NCBI GenBank assembly: GCA_050739575.1
Contig: JBOIBN010000115.1
Coordinates: 1 to 5,491 of the forward strand
DNA from: JBOIBN01 sp050739575
GTDB lineage: Bacteria > Pseudomonadota > Gammaproteobacteria > JAKDMP01
DNA: 5,491 nucleotides
Direction of reading: 5' to 3'
Shown here: positions 5,471 through 5,491 of the stretch, piece after piece
How positions within the stretch are numbered: position 1 is the first letter of the stretch
Layout of the letters: each line of letters begins with the position of its first letter
Notes under the pieces: model-generated
Told to the model about the DNA's origin: nothing
The model's database searches: none
The model's input: only the letters and a program-made list of their open reading frames with translations
Made by a program: the position numbers and the translations under genes

Positions 5471-5491
5471 CTGACACTTATACAAATCTCC
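5471..5491. other. Probable transposase-adapter remnant at the contig end
   Basis: CTGACACTTATACAAATCTC plus a final C matches the Nextera read-through adapter (CTGTCTCTTATACACATCTC plus C) at 18 of 21 positions, and all three differences are A in this window. It coincides with the end of the window, a sudden loss of GC-rich coding character and the end of conserved ATPase sequence. Likely untrimmed adapter, not genomic DNA. It also resembles the related Tn5 outside end, so a real IS50/Tn5-like end is the less likely alternative. Confidence 0.7.

Overview
The window looks like part of an accessory (defence-island) region from a GC-rich proteobacterium. GC-ending codons dominate, and the hsdM gene carries a short palindromic repeat (CCCTCTCCC/GGGAGAGGG followed by GGGGTGAGGG) of a kind dispersed in many beta- and gammaproteobacterial genomes. 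An adapter-like 3' end suggests the window reaches the end of a draft or metagenomic contig. The taxonomic placement is inference only.

Layout. Positions 1-1815 hold the 3' part of a type I DNA methyltransferase subunit gene (hsdM). Its N-terminal recognition-helical domain lies upstream of the window. The frame is cut at 1645-1647 by a TGA that stands where homologues usually have an aromatic residue. The same frame then continues through the conserved C-terminal tail to a second TGA at 1813-1815. That second stop overlaps the TTG start of an intact two-domain specificity gene, hsdS (1812-3047), in the arrangement TTGA. No hsdR is visible, so the restriction subunit is either outside the window or lost.

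Positions 3071-4721 form a disrupted locus. A short ORF with a good ribosome-binding site starts at 3071 and is interrupted by a complete IS30-family element (about 3139-4203, transposase on the minus strand). To its right lies the C-terminal part of a second, different HsdS-like protein (to 4721). Removing the IS plus one copy of a possible AT target duplication joins the two flanks in frame as a 195-residue protein, about the size of one target-recognition domain plus one conserved helical region. An alternative is that the flanks are unrelated, because the first 22 codons also resemble the start of a reverse-transcriptase-like protein.

Positions 4790-4881 contain three clear and one decayed copy of a 23-bp tandem repeat that runs into the start codon of a P-loop ATPase of the AAA_14/DUF4143 type (4877 onward). 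Two of the repeats supply a plausible -35/-10 pair placed so that transcription would begin at the ATG. The ATPase is cut off at the 3' edge, and the last 21 bases match a Nextera-type transposase adapter at 18 positions. The stop codon there is therefore probably artefactual.

Together, hsdM and hsdS would form the methylating part of a type I restriction-modification system. The downstream material looks like a second specificity module damaged by an insertion sequence, followed by an independently expressed ATPase of unknown role. I do not see a clearly new biological system. The points most worth testing are the hsdM nonsense codon, the repeat-built ATPase promoter and the IS-split ORF.
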